DNA of 64,000 bases, from positions 372,001-436,000 of the forward strand of contig NZ_CP030128.1 in assembly GCF_003568845.1 (NCBI RefSeq), in the 5' to 3' direction. Shown piece after piece: positions 6,971-14,303 of the stretch. Each line of letters begins with the position of its first letter. The first letter of the stretch is position 1. This DNA is from Indioceanicola profundi. GTDB lineage: Bacteria > Pseudomonadota > Alphaproteobacteria > Azospirillales > Azospirillaceae. The notes beneath the pieces are model-generated. The model was not told the origin of the DNA. It saw only the letters and a list, made by a program, of their open reading frames with translations, and ran no database searches. Both the position numbers and the translations under genes were made by a program.

Positions 6971-9900
6971 TCAGACCGCTTTGCCGCGCCGTCCCTCCGC
7001 AGCGAGATGACCGAGAAGGGCCCGCAGGGCGCCCGGCCGGATCGGCTTGTAGGCGAGGCGGCCGCCGGCGGCCGCCACGGCCTCACGAACAGCGGGGCTA
7101 CGGTCGGCGGTGATGGCCGCCGCCGGCACGTCCTGTCCGAACGTGGCCCGAATGCAGGCCAGCACCTCCAGCCCGGAGCGGCCCTGATCCAGATGGAAGT
7201 CGGTCAGCACCACATCCGGTCGGCGTCCGCCCAGGGCCGCCAACGCTTCCTCCGCATTGGCGGCCGTGACCACCTCGCACATCCAGCCGCTCAGCAATTC
7301 CCGGGTAGCGGCCGCGACGGCAGCCTCGTTCTCGACACACAGCACAAGCGTTCCTGCCAAACCCGCCTGTTGCGCGCCGCCGGCTGAAAGGCGTGCTGGC
7401 GCCGCGGCGGCGGCCAGCGGCACATCCACGGCGAAGCAGCTTCCCCGCCCGACGGCAGAGCGCACGGTGACGCGGTGGCCCAGAAGGGCTGCAAACCGCT
7501 CGACGATGGAAAGGCCGAGACCTAGCCCTCGGTCAGGGGCCTGTTTACGGCCACCTGCCACGTCCAACTGGCGGAACTCCTGGAAAATTTCCTGAAGCTT
7601 GTCGGCCGGAATGCCGGCGCCGGTATCCCAGACCTCGATCCGCAGATGATCGCCGGCACGGCGACAACCGAGGAGGATTTTCCCCCCTTGCGTATAACGC
7701 ACGGCATTGGCCAGAAAATTCTGGAGGATGCGCCGCAGCAGCATGGGATCTGTCCTCACGCACAAGCGGCACGGTACCCGGCGTAGGGCAAGCCCCTGGC
7801 GGCTGGCCACTACCGCTGTCTCTTCCGCCAAGGGGCGAAGGACATCCTCGATATAGACGCTGGTGGGCATGGGTCTGATGACGCCAGTGTTCAGCTTGGT
7901 GACGTCCAGAAGGTCGCCGAGCAACTGCTCGACGGAGCGCAGAGCCGCATCGGCTTGAGGAATCAGCGGGTCGGGTGTCCGCTCCATGGCGGCGGAAATG
8001 AAAAGCCGGGCCGCATGCAGCGGTTGCAGGAGGTCATGGCTGACGGCGGCCAGGAGGCGCGTCTTCGCCTGCGTGGCGTGGTCGGCCTCCGCTTTTGCGG
8101 CGGCCAACGCCTGGGTGCGCTCGGCGATGCGGCGTTCCAGCCCTTCATTTGCCTCCCGTAGTGCCTCCGCCGCCCGGTGCCGTTCAGTGACGTCGGTATA
8201 TACAGCGACGAAGCCGCCGTCCGGCAGCGGGTCGGTCGAAATCTCCAGCACCGTGCCATCTGGACGGACCCGGTGGTAGAGGTCGGACCCGATTTGGCGC
8301 TGCGGGTCGGACCGGCGGGCCAGCAGGGTTTCCATCTCGCCGTTCCGGCCATACTCGCCCCGACTGCGAAGATACGCCACCAGTTCGGAGAGCGGCATCC
8401 CGACCTGCATCAGCCCATCCGGCACGTCCAGCAATTCCAGAAAGCGGCGGTTCCAGATCAGCGTTCGAAAATCCCGGTCCCAGGCGCAGATGCCCTTTCC
8501 CACATGCTCCAGCGTGGTGCGCAGCAGGAGGTGCTGGTCCAGGATGGCGCGGGAGGCGTCGCCGATGATTGAGCGTGCGTCAGACCTGGACAGGCGCCGG
8601 TCGGTCAGCAAACCGGCGACCACGACCCGCGCCGAGGCCGACCCGATGGCGCCAGCCAGCAGCCATTCGGTGGCACGAACAGCCTCGTCGTTGACACGGA
8701 CCAGCAAGGCGCCTTCCAGGATGTCCGCCCCGCTGCCGCGCAGGACCGCAAGATCGCGGAACACTGCCTCCGCCCGTGCCCGGCCGACATAGCGGGTGGC
8801 CAACTCGTAGAGGTCAGCCAGGGTAACGCTTCGCTGGGACCGGAGACCGTCATGCATGTCGTGCCGCATATTGACGAAGCGGCGGGCCTGGAGCCGCTCC
8901 AACTCCGACTGGCGGGTCAACGCAGAAACCGCGACAAGCAGAGCCGCATTGAGGCCAAGACTTACAAGGGCGCCGCGGGCAAGCGTGTCCAGATCATGGA
9001 GGCCCCCCAGATCAGCGGGGCCCGTCCAGCTCAGGCCGAACAGCTTGCCGTCCAATGCATCCGGCGGGATGAGACCGGCCGCCGCGAAGCTGGGCAGCAT
9101 CACAGTCCAGGTCCAGGCCATAAAACCGCTGCAGATACCGGCGAAGGCGCCGGCCCGGGTGACCCGCCGGTTGAACAGCCCAACCAGCAGGGCCGGGCCG
9201 AACTGGGCCACCGCCGCGAAGCTGACCATGCCAATGGTGGCCAGGGGAAACACCGTTCCGATCATTAGATAACAGAGATAAGCCAGACCCAGGAGCGCCA
9301 CCACGGCCAGTTGGCGCACGACCAGAAGCAGGCGTTTCGGGTTGGACTGCCAGCGGGTCAGGGCCGGCTTCCAATACATCAGCAACGGCACGACCAAGTC
9401 GTTGCTGACCATGGTGCTGAGCGCAACCGCGCCGACGATGATCATGCTGGTCGCCGCCGAAAGGCCGCCGATAAAAGCGGCCAGGGCCAGCCAGGGCCAG
9501 CCCTGCTGCATGGGTATGGTGACCAGGAAGGTGTCGGCGCTGACAGATCCGTCTGGAAACAGGAGCAGCCCCGTCAGCGCTACCGGCAGGACAAAAAGGT
9601 TGATGCCAAGAAGATAGACGGGGAACAGCCAGGATGCCGTGCGGATATCGGCCACATGCGTATTCTCCACCACCATGACATGGAACTGGCGCGGTAGGCA
9701 GATGATGGCGAGCCCGGCCAGCAGCGTCATTGCCCACCATCCGGCATCAAGGTCCGGGCGCAGCAGTTCGCGGAGCGCAGGATCGGCTGCGACTGCATCA
9801 GCCAGCCGCCCTGGTCCGTTAGATAGAAATATTGCAATGCCCCCGCCCACCAGCAGGGCGGCCCCAAGCTTCACCAGAGACTCTGTGGCGATCGCCTGCA

Positions 9901-10474
9901 TTAGGCCGCGGTGATGCTCGTTGGCATGGATATTCCGCACACCGAACAGGATGGCGAAAGCGGCCATGGCCGCTGTAACGGTTAAGGTGGTGTAGCCCGG
10001 CCGTTCCGGATCGCCTGGCGTCAGGGCGCCGCCGGTCAGCGCCTCCAGGCTGATGGTGATTGCCTTGATCTGCAGGGCAAAATAGGGCAGCACGCCAATC
10101 ACGGCCAACCCGGTAACCAGCGCGGCAAGCCCTCGGCTCTTGCCATAGCGGGCGGAGATGAAGTCGGAGATGGAAACCACATTCTCCGCCTTGGCCACCC
10201 GAACCATTTTTGCCAGGACTGGCCAGCCCAGCATCAGCACCAGAATGGGTCCTGCATAGATGGATAGGAAGTCGAATCCGGCTGTGGCCGCCCGGCCGAC
10301 CGCACCGTAAAAGGTCCAGGATGTGCAGTAAACGGCAAGGCTAAGCGCATAAAGCAGGGGTTGACGCTGGTCCTTGAGGGCACGAACGGGGCCAGCGCTG
10401 TCGCCTCGCCACGCGATGGCGAACAAGGCCGCCACGTAACCCAGAGACACCGCGAGAACGAGCCTGCTGTCCAT
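6971..10474 (-). CDS. SSS-type hybrid sensor histidine kinase (CrbS/CbrA-like)
   Basis: About 1,167 residues from the ATG at 10474, preceded by GGCAGGTG; an upstream in-frame ATG at 10516 is less likely. Order of domains: a sodium/solute symporter-like membrane domain (about residues 1-500, 12-13 hydrophobic segments), a PAS domain (FRTLIWNRRFLELLDVPDG), a short coiled coil, HisKA with phosphoacceptor H813 in AAVSHDLLQPLHAARLF, HATPase (NFLANAVRYT, VWDTGAGIP, GLGLGLSIVERF), and a C-terminal receiver with D near 1091 (VVLTDFHLDQGRSG). Full length compared with the CrbS/MxtR family. It is thought to couple substrate binding or transport to phosphorylation. The convergent NarL-type gene is the likely partner. 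Confidence 0.88.
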   Translation of the reverse strand: MDSRLVLAVSLGYVAALFAIAWRGDSAGPVRALKDQRQPLLYALSLAVYCTSWTFYGAVGRAATAGFDFLSIYAGPILVLMLGWPVLAKMVRVAKAENVVSISDFISARYGKSRGLAALVTGLAVIGVLPYFALQIKAITISLEALTGGALTPGDPERPGYTTLTVTAAMAAFAILFGVRNIHANEHHRGLMQAIATESLVKLGAALLVGGGIAIFLSNGPGRLADAVAADPALRELLRPDLDAGWWAMTLLAGLAIICLPRQFHVMVVENTHVADIRTASWLFPVYLLGINLFVLPVALTGLLLFPDGSVSADTFLVTIPMQQGWPWLALAAFIGGLSAATSMIIVGAVALSTMVSNDLVVPLLMYWKPALTRWQSNPKRLLLVVRQLAVVALLGLAYLCYLMIGTVFPLATIGMVSFAAVAQFGPALLVGLFNRRVTRAGAFAGICSGFMAWTWTVMLPSFAAAGLIPPDALDGKLFGLSWTGPADLGGLHDLDTLARGALVSLGLNAALLVAVSALTRQSELERLQARRFVNMRHDMHDGLRSQRSVTLADLYELATRYVGRARAEAVFRDLAVLRGSGADILEGALLVRVNDEAVRATEWLLAGAIGSASARVVVAGLLTDRRLSRSDARSIIGDASRAILDQHLLLRTTLEHVGKGICAWDRDFRTLIWNRRFLELLDVPDGLMQVGMPLSELVAYLRSRGEYGRNGEMETLLARRSDPQRQIGSDLYHRVRPDGTVLEISTDPLPDGGFVAVYTDVTERHRAAEALREANEGLERRIAERTQALAAAKAEADHATQAKTRLLAAVSHDLLQPLHAARLFISAAMERTPDPLIPQADAALRSVEQLLGDLLDVTKLNTGVIRPMPTSVYIEDVLRPLAEETAVVASRQGLALRRVPCRLCVRTDPMLLRRILQNFLANAVRYTQGGKILLGCRRAGDHLRIEVWDTGAGIPADKLQEIFQEFRQLDVAGGRKQAPDRGLGLGLSIVERFAALLGHRVTVRSAVGRGSCFAVDVPLAAAAAPARLSAGGAQQAGLAGTLVLCVENEAAVAAATRELLSGWMCEVVTAANAEEALAALGGRRPDVVLTDFHLDQGRSGLEVLACIRATFGQDVPAAAITADRSPAVREAVAAAGGRLAYKPIRPGALRALLGHLAAEGRRGKAV

Positions 10475-10886
10475 TGGCGCACCTGCCAAGGCTGATATAC
10501 TCCGCACTATGGCCATTCAGCCGGTGGAGGGCCAATGCTTCCATTCTGCTGATCACCGGACAGCAGACCGGACCATCGCCGCCGACCAGCCGGGCATCCG
10601 GCCCGTTGGACGCAGTGGCTCGTGATCAGCGGCGGTTTGTTCCTTCAATCAGCCTCGGGCTTTATCTGGGACGGCTGCATCAACAACCAGAGCCGGGCCA
10701 AGTCCGCCGTGCCGTCCGCCCCGTCCACGGCTCCAAGCACCTGTTTCGCGCAGGCATGATCACCTGCCGAAAGGCAGGCAACACCGGGATGCAGCCGTGC
10801 AAGGTTCTCCTGCTTCAGCCCGCCTTTCTATGCCTCCAGGCTGTGTCCGCGGGGCTCGATGTCGATGTTCTTTCGTTGCAGGGTTG
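10475..10886. other. Intergenic region, no gene supported
   Basis: About 410 bp upstream of the SSS kinase. Open frames exist on both strands but none shows a ribosome site together with family features. It should carry the kinase promoter on the minus strand. Confidence 0.4.
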
Positions 10887-11285
10887 CTATCCAGAGCGAC
10901 GAGCTGCATCCTCGACCTTGAGCACGGACGGTATTCGGCCGTTTGGAACGATCCGCCATCCCGATGTTGCGGAGCGGATATGCACCTCCGTACCCAGCAC
11001 GCGGACCTGATACCCGGCCGCAAGAATGGCGCGCCGCAGCCGCTGCACCTCGGCCCTCCAGCGCCGCCGCTCAGCGGCAAGGTGGCTGGCCCCTGCAGCA
11101 GCCGCTGTAAGGATCAGCAGGGCCAGAATGGCGACACCGGCATAAAGTGATGTTCGGGACAGGAGCAGCGCCGTGACGCCGAGCGTGGCTGCCGACATGC
11201 TGCCCAGCCCGACCAAATACCGGGTGCACTGCTCCACCTGCTCCAGTATCTGCCGCAATTGCGCAGCATCTGCATCCGCCGACAT
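10887..11285 (-). CDS. Small membrane protein of unknown function
   Basis: 132 residues from the ATG at 11285, which has a GGAGAGG ribosome site 5 bases away (an upstream in-frame ATG at 11306 lacks one). The N-terminus is polar and helical (ADAAQLRQILEQVEQCTRY). It is followed by two hydrophobic segments (SMSAATLGVTALLLS and LYAGVAILALLILTAAAAG) and a basic cytoplasmic tail with WRAEVQRLRRAILAAG. No family was recognised. It is divergent from the kinase/regulator pair that starts at 11438 and could be functionally tied to it, but nothing in the sequence shows this. Confidence 0.5.
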   Translation of the reverse strand: MSADADAAQLRQILEQVEQCTRYLVGLGSMSAATLGVTALLLSRTSLYAGVAILALLILTAAAAGASHLAAERRRWRAEVQRLRRAILAAGYQVRVLGTEVHIRSATSGWRIVPNGRIPSVLKVEDAARRSG

Positions 11286-11437
11286 CTGCCTCTCCAGCGC
11301 CCGCAACCAGCGGGTTGATGTCAGGATGAGGGTTGTCAGGAGATGAGATCAACCTGTGAAGCTTGACAGGTTGCAGCAGGCTGCTGGCGTGGGCACTTTG
11401 GCTGCCATGGCCCAGGCCCTTTGCATGAGCGGAGACG

Positions 11438-13000
11438 ATGCGGTCCCTGTCGTCCTTGCCACTATCCAGCAAGATGGTCATCGCCTTCGGGTTCTTCTTC
11501 CTTGTGACGGTGGTCCTCGGTGCCGTTGCCGTGCTCCAACTCGGCGCCGTGAACGCGGGAGCACGTGGCCTCCAGGAGAACTGGCTGCCGAGCACCAAGA
11601 TTCTAGGAGACCTGAACAAGCGTATCTCCCTGGTGCGGGAGCTGGAAGGCGCGCACATCCTTGCGCTGTCCGACCAGGAGGCCGATGCGGCGAAGCAAGG
11701 CTTGAACATGGCGCTTGCAGACGTGAGGACGGCACAGGCCACTTACGAGCAGCTGCCCCGCAGCCGGGAGGAAGCCAGGCTTTACCAGGCGTTCCTGGAC
11801 AGTTGGCAATCCTACCTTTCGGCTCTGAACGAGGTGCTCGCTGTATCGCGCGCCAACCCTGTCAGCGCCTCCATGATGTACCAGGAGGGCAGTGCCCCAG
11901 CTTACACAGCAGCCAGTGAGCAGCTTGCCGTACTGACCGATTATAATGTCGCTGGCGGCATCGATGCCGCTCGGCAGTCAGAGCGAGCCTATAAGAAGGG
12001 CCTGACGCTCATCGTGGTCGCCCTGCTGGTGCAGGCTGCTCTGGTTGTCCTTGCACGCGCCTTGTTCGCACGCAGCTTTGTGCACCCCATCGTTCGCCTT
12101 ACCGGCGTCATGCGGGCGCTCGCCAGTGAGGATACGTCCATTCAGCCGCCCTACCTGCAGCGCGGTGATGAGATCGGCAGTATGGCTCGCTCGGTCGAGG
12201 TGTTCAGGCAGAATGCCGTGGAGCTGGAGAAGAGCCGCAAGCAGCTCGCCACGCAGGCCTCCGTGCTGGAAAATGCGCTGACTCGTGAGCGCGAGATCGT
12301 CGCGGTCCAGCGGAACTTCGTCGCGATGGCGTCGCATGAGTTCCGGACCCCGTTAACTGTGATCGACGGCCAGGCGCACCGCATCCTCAAGCGGCGCGAC
12401 GTGCTGACGCCTGAAGAACTCGCAGAGCGGATCGGCAAGATCCGTCGCGCGGTGGCCCGGCTGACGCGCGTCATGGATGCCTTCTTCCGGATGGCTCGCA
12501 CGCCGGAAGGCCAAATTCCATTCGAGCCGGAGGAGTGTTGCTTGGTCGACCTGCTCAGTGACGCCATTTCGGCGCAGTCCAGTGCCGAAGCCCGGCGCGT
12601 TGAAAGCAGCTTTTCCGATCTGCCACCCCTGATTGAGGCAGATGCAGCACTCCTGCGACAGGTATTCGACAACCTGCTTGATAATGCGCTGAAATTTTCG
12701 CCGGACGACACCACGGTGTCGGTGGTCGGCTCCAGCGAGCCGGGCTGGGCACTGGTCCGCGTAGCCGACAAGGGAATAGGCTTGCCGGAGGCGGATCTGG
12801 AGCGGCTGTTCGAGCGCTATTTCCGCGCCAGCAATGCAGGGGCGGTTCCAGGGACCGGGGTTGGGCTTCACATTGTCCGGCTCCTCGTCGACCTGCATGG
12901 CGGAACGGTCACGGCCCGGAACCGGCCGGGTGGGGGCGCTGAATTCACTGTGCGCCTGCCGCTGTCCCGTCCTGCACCAATCAAGGCGAAGGCAGCGTAA
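11438..13000 (+). CDS. Membrane sensor histidine kinase with HAMP domain
   Basis: 520 residues. N-terminal membrane segment (KMVIAFGFFFLVTVVLGAV), a periplasmic four-helix-bundle-type sensor region (about 35-185), a second membrane segment (LIVVALLVQAALVVLARAL), HAMP (SFVHPIVRLTGVMRALASED), then a coiled coil. HisKA has H300 in VAMASHEFRTPLTVIDGQ. The HATPase shows VFDNLLDNALKFSP, VADKGIGLPEADLERLFERY and GTGVGLHIVRLLVDLHGG. A GGAG site precedes the start. The stop overlaps the start of the response regulator gene (TAATG), so the two form a translationally coupled two-component pair. The signal is unknown. Confidence 0.88.
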   Translation: MRSLSSLPLSSKMVIAFGFFFLVTVVLGAVAVLQLGAVNAGARGLQENWLPSTKILGDLNKRISLVRELEGAHILALSDQEADAAKQGLNMALADVRTAQATYEQLPRSREEARLYQAFLDSWQSYLSALNEVLAVSRANPVSASMMYQEGSAPAYTAASEQLAVLTDYNVAGGIDAARQSERAYKKGLTLIVVALLVQAALVVLARALFARSFVHPIVRLTGVMRALASEDTSIQPPYLQRGDEIGSMARSVEVFRQNAVELEKSRKQLATQASVLENALTREREIVAVQRNFVAMASHEFRTPLTVIDGQAHRILKRRDVLTPEELAERIGKIRRAVARLTRVMDAFFRMARTPEGQIPFEPEECCLVDLLSDAISAQSSAEARRVESSFSDLPPLIEADAALLRQVFDNLLDNALKFSPDDTTVSVVGSSEPGWALVRVADKGIGLPEADLERLFERYFRASNAGAVPGTGVGLHIVRLLVDLHGGTVTARNRPGGGAEFTVRLPLSRPAPIKAKAA

Positions 13001-13593
13001 TGATAGATACCTTGCTGGTGATAGAGGACGATCCGGAAACGCGTGAGCTGATCGTCGAGGAATTGTCGGAGGCCGGGTTCACCGTGAAAACGGCAGGTGA
13101 TGGCGCAGCCGGCCTGCAAGCCATGCTGGATTTCCAGCCAGACCTTGTCATCTGCGACATTTCCATGCCGATCCGCTCCGGCTTTGATCTGCTGGAGGAT
13201 TTGGGATCAGGCTATCCGCAGCTGGACAGCATTCCCTTCATCTTCCTGACGGCCTTTGCCGACCGGGATACGGAACTCCACGGACGCCGGCTCGGTGCGG
13301 ACGATTTTGTGACCAAGCCGATCGACTTCGACCTGCTGGTTGAGATCGTGCGTGCTCGCCTCTCGCGTGGACCTGCCAGGATACGGCGCCTCGATGTGCA
13401 ATTGACGGGTCGTGAGGCGGAGGCGCTCACCTGGGCGGCACGGGGGAAATCATCTGCGGACGCCGCAATCCTCATGAATGTTACCGAGCGCACTGTGAAC
13501 TTTCACGTGGAGAACGCCATGCGAAAGCTGGGCGTCGGTTCCCGTATTCAGGCCGCCCTCCTCGCAGCGCGTGCTGGGCTGATCCGACCATGA
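13000..13593 (+). CDS. Response regulator with LuxR-type HTH
   Basis: 197 residues. Receiver domain with an acidic pair in LLVIEDDPETRELIVEELSE, phosphoacceptor D53 in DLVICDISMPIRSGFD, T in FLTAFAD and K in DDFVTKPIDFD. The C-terminal DNA-binding segment is LTGREAEALTWAARGKSSAD with TERTVNFHVENAMRKLGVGS, a LuxR/FixJ helix-turn-helix. Its ATG overlaps the kinase stop codon. It should be phosphorylated by that kinase; no target is evident, although the downstream small membrane genes and antiporter on the same strand are candidates. Confidence 0.88.
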   Translation: MIDTLLVIEDDPETRELIVEELSEAGFTVKTAGDGAAGLQAMLDFQPDLVICDISMPIRSGFDLLEDLGSGYPQLDSIPFIFLTAFADRDTELHGRRLGADDFVTKPIDFDLLVEIVRARLSRGPARIRRLDVQLTGREAEALTWAARGKSSADAAILMNVTERTVNFHVENAMRKLGVGSRIQAALLAARAGLIRP

Positions 13594-13702
13594 CCATACA
13601 AAAATCATGTGGCGATCCAACCAGGCCAATAGATTGCGCAAAGAACAGGTACAGCCGAGTGGCGGTCTGTGTACTGTAATGGCTGAATATGGGAGGCGAG
13701 CG

Positions 13703-13816
13703 GTGCGGTTTTTGGGACGCTACACCCGAACCATGGCGGCTTTCTTCGGAAGCCTGATTGGTGTCTTGCTGCTCTGGGCCCTTGGCTTCGGGATCGTGCT
13801 TCTTCTTCTCGTCTGA
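13703..13816 (+). CDS. 37-residue single-pass membrane peptide, GTG start
   Basis: GTG at 13703 is preceded by GGGAGG at 7 bases. The product starts MRFLGRYTRTMAAFFGSLIG and ends with one long hydrophobic helix (VLLLWALGFGIVLLLLV). It has positive charges before the helix, so the C-terminus should face the periplasm. An upstream ATG at 13679 would add eight residues. No family is recognised. Its position directly after the response regulator gives weak support for a real gene. Confidence 0.4.
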   Translation: MRFLGRYTRTMAAFFGSLIGVLLLWALGFGIVLLLLV

Positions 13817-13898
13817 ACATCCGACCTGCGGCGGACTGGCTGATTTGGAAGAGCGACGACTGCGGGCGAGGCCACATGATGGGAGCAGGAACGAATAG

Positions 13899-14204
13899 AT
13901 GAACCGAAATTTCCCGCGACACATCATTCAACATCGGGCGGCTGGTCGCTTCCTCTGGGTGGCTCTGGTTTGGGGTGGGGTGCTTTATATGCTGATCAGC
14001 GACAGCCAACAGATGAATCTCTGGATCAACCTGGCCTCGCTGAACGTGATGCTTCTTCTGGCCCGCACCGGTGGACTGCTCCGGCATTTCGGCGGGTTCG
14101 GTTGGGTGCTCGAGGGAGCGGGCTGGCATGTCGGTGCTGTCCAGATCGCCAGCCTGATGATCCTGGCCTTTGGAGAGCCGCCGCGAGCACCACTTTTGGA
14201 GTGA
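13899..14204 (+). CDS. Small hydrophobic protein of unknown function
   Basis: 101 residues starting MNRNFPRHIIQHRAAGRFLW, with a GGGAGCAGGAA sequence upstream. It has about three hydrophobic stretches (FLWVALVWGGVLYMLIS, MNLWINLASLNVMLLLA, VGAVQIASLMILAF). No homologous family came to mind. A 258-residue open frame on the other strand overlaps it but lacks any family feature. The gene sits between the regulator and the antiporter on the same strand. Confidence 0.45.
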   Translation: MNRNFPRHIIQHRAAGRFLWVALVWGGVLYMLISDSQQMNLWINLASLNVMLLLARTGGLLRHFGGFGWVLEGAGWHVGAVQIASLMILAFGEPPRAPLLE

Positions 14205-14303
14205 GCGGAACGGCGTTCTTTCAGGTTTTATATCGCGTGTCAGAAATTGTGCCGGGCGCGGCACTGGGCGCCATTCTGACGTTTCATCAGCACCGGACCT
14301 TTC

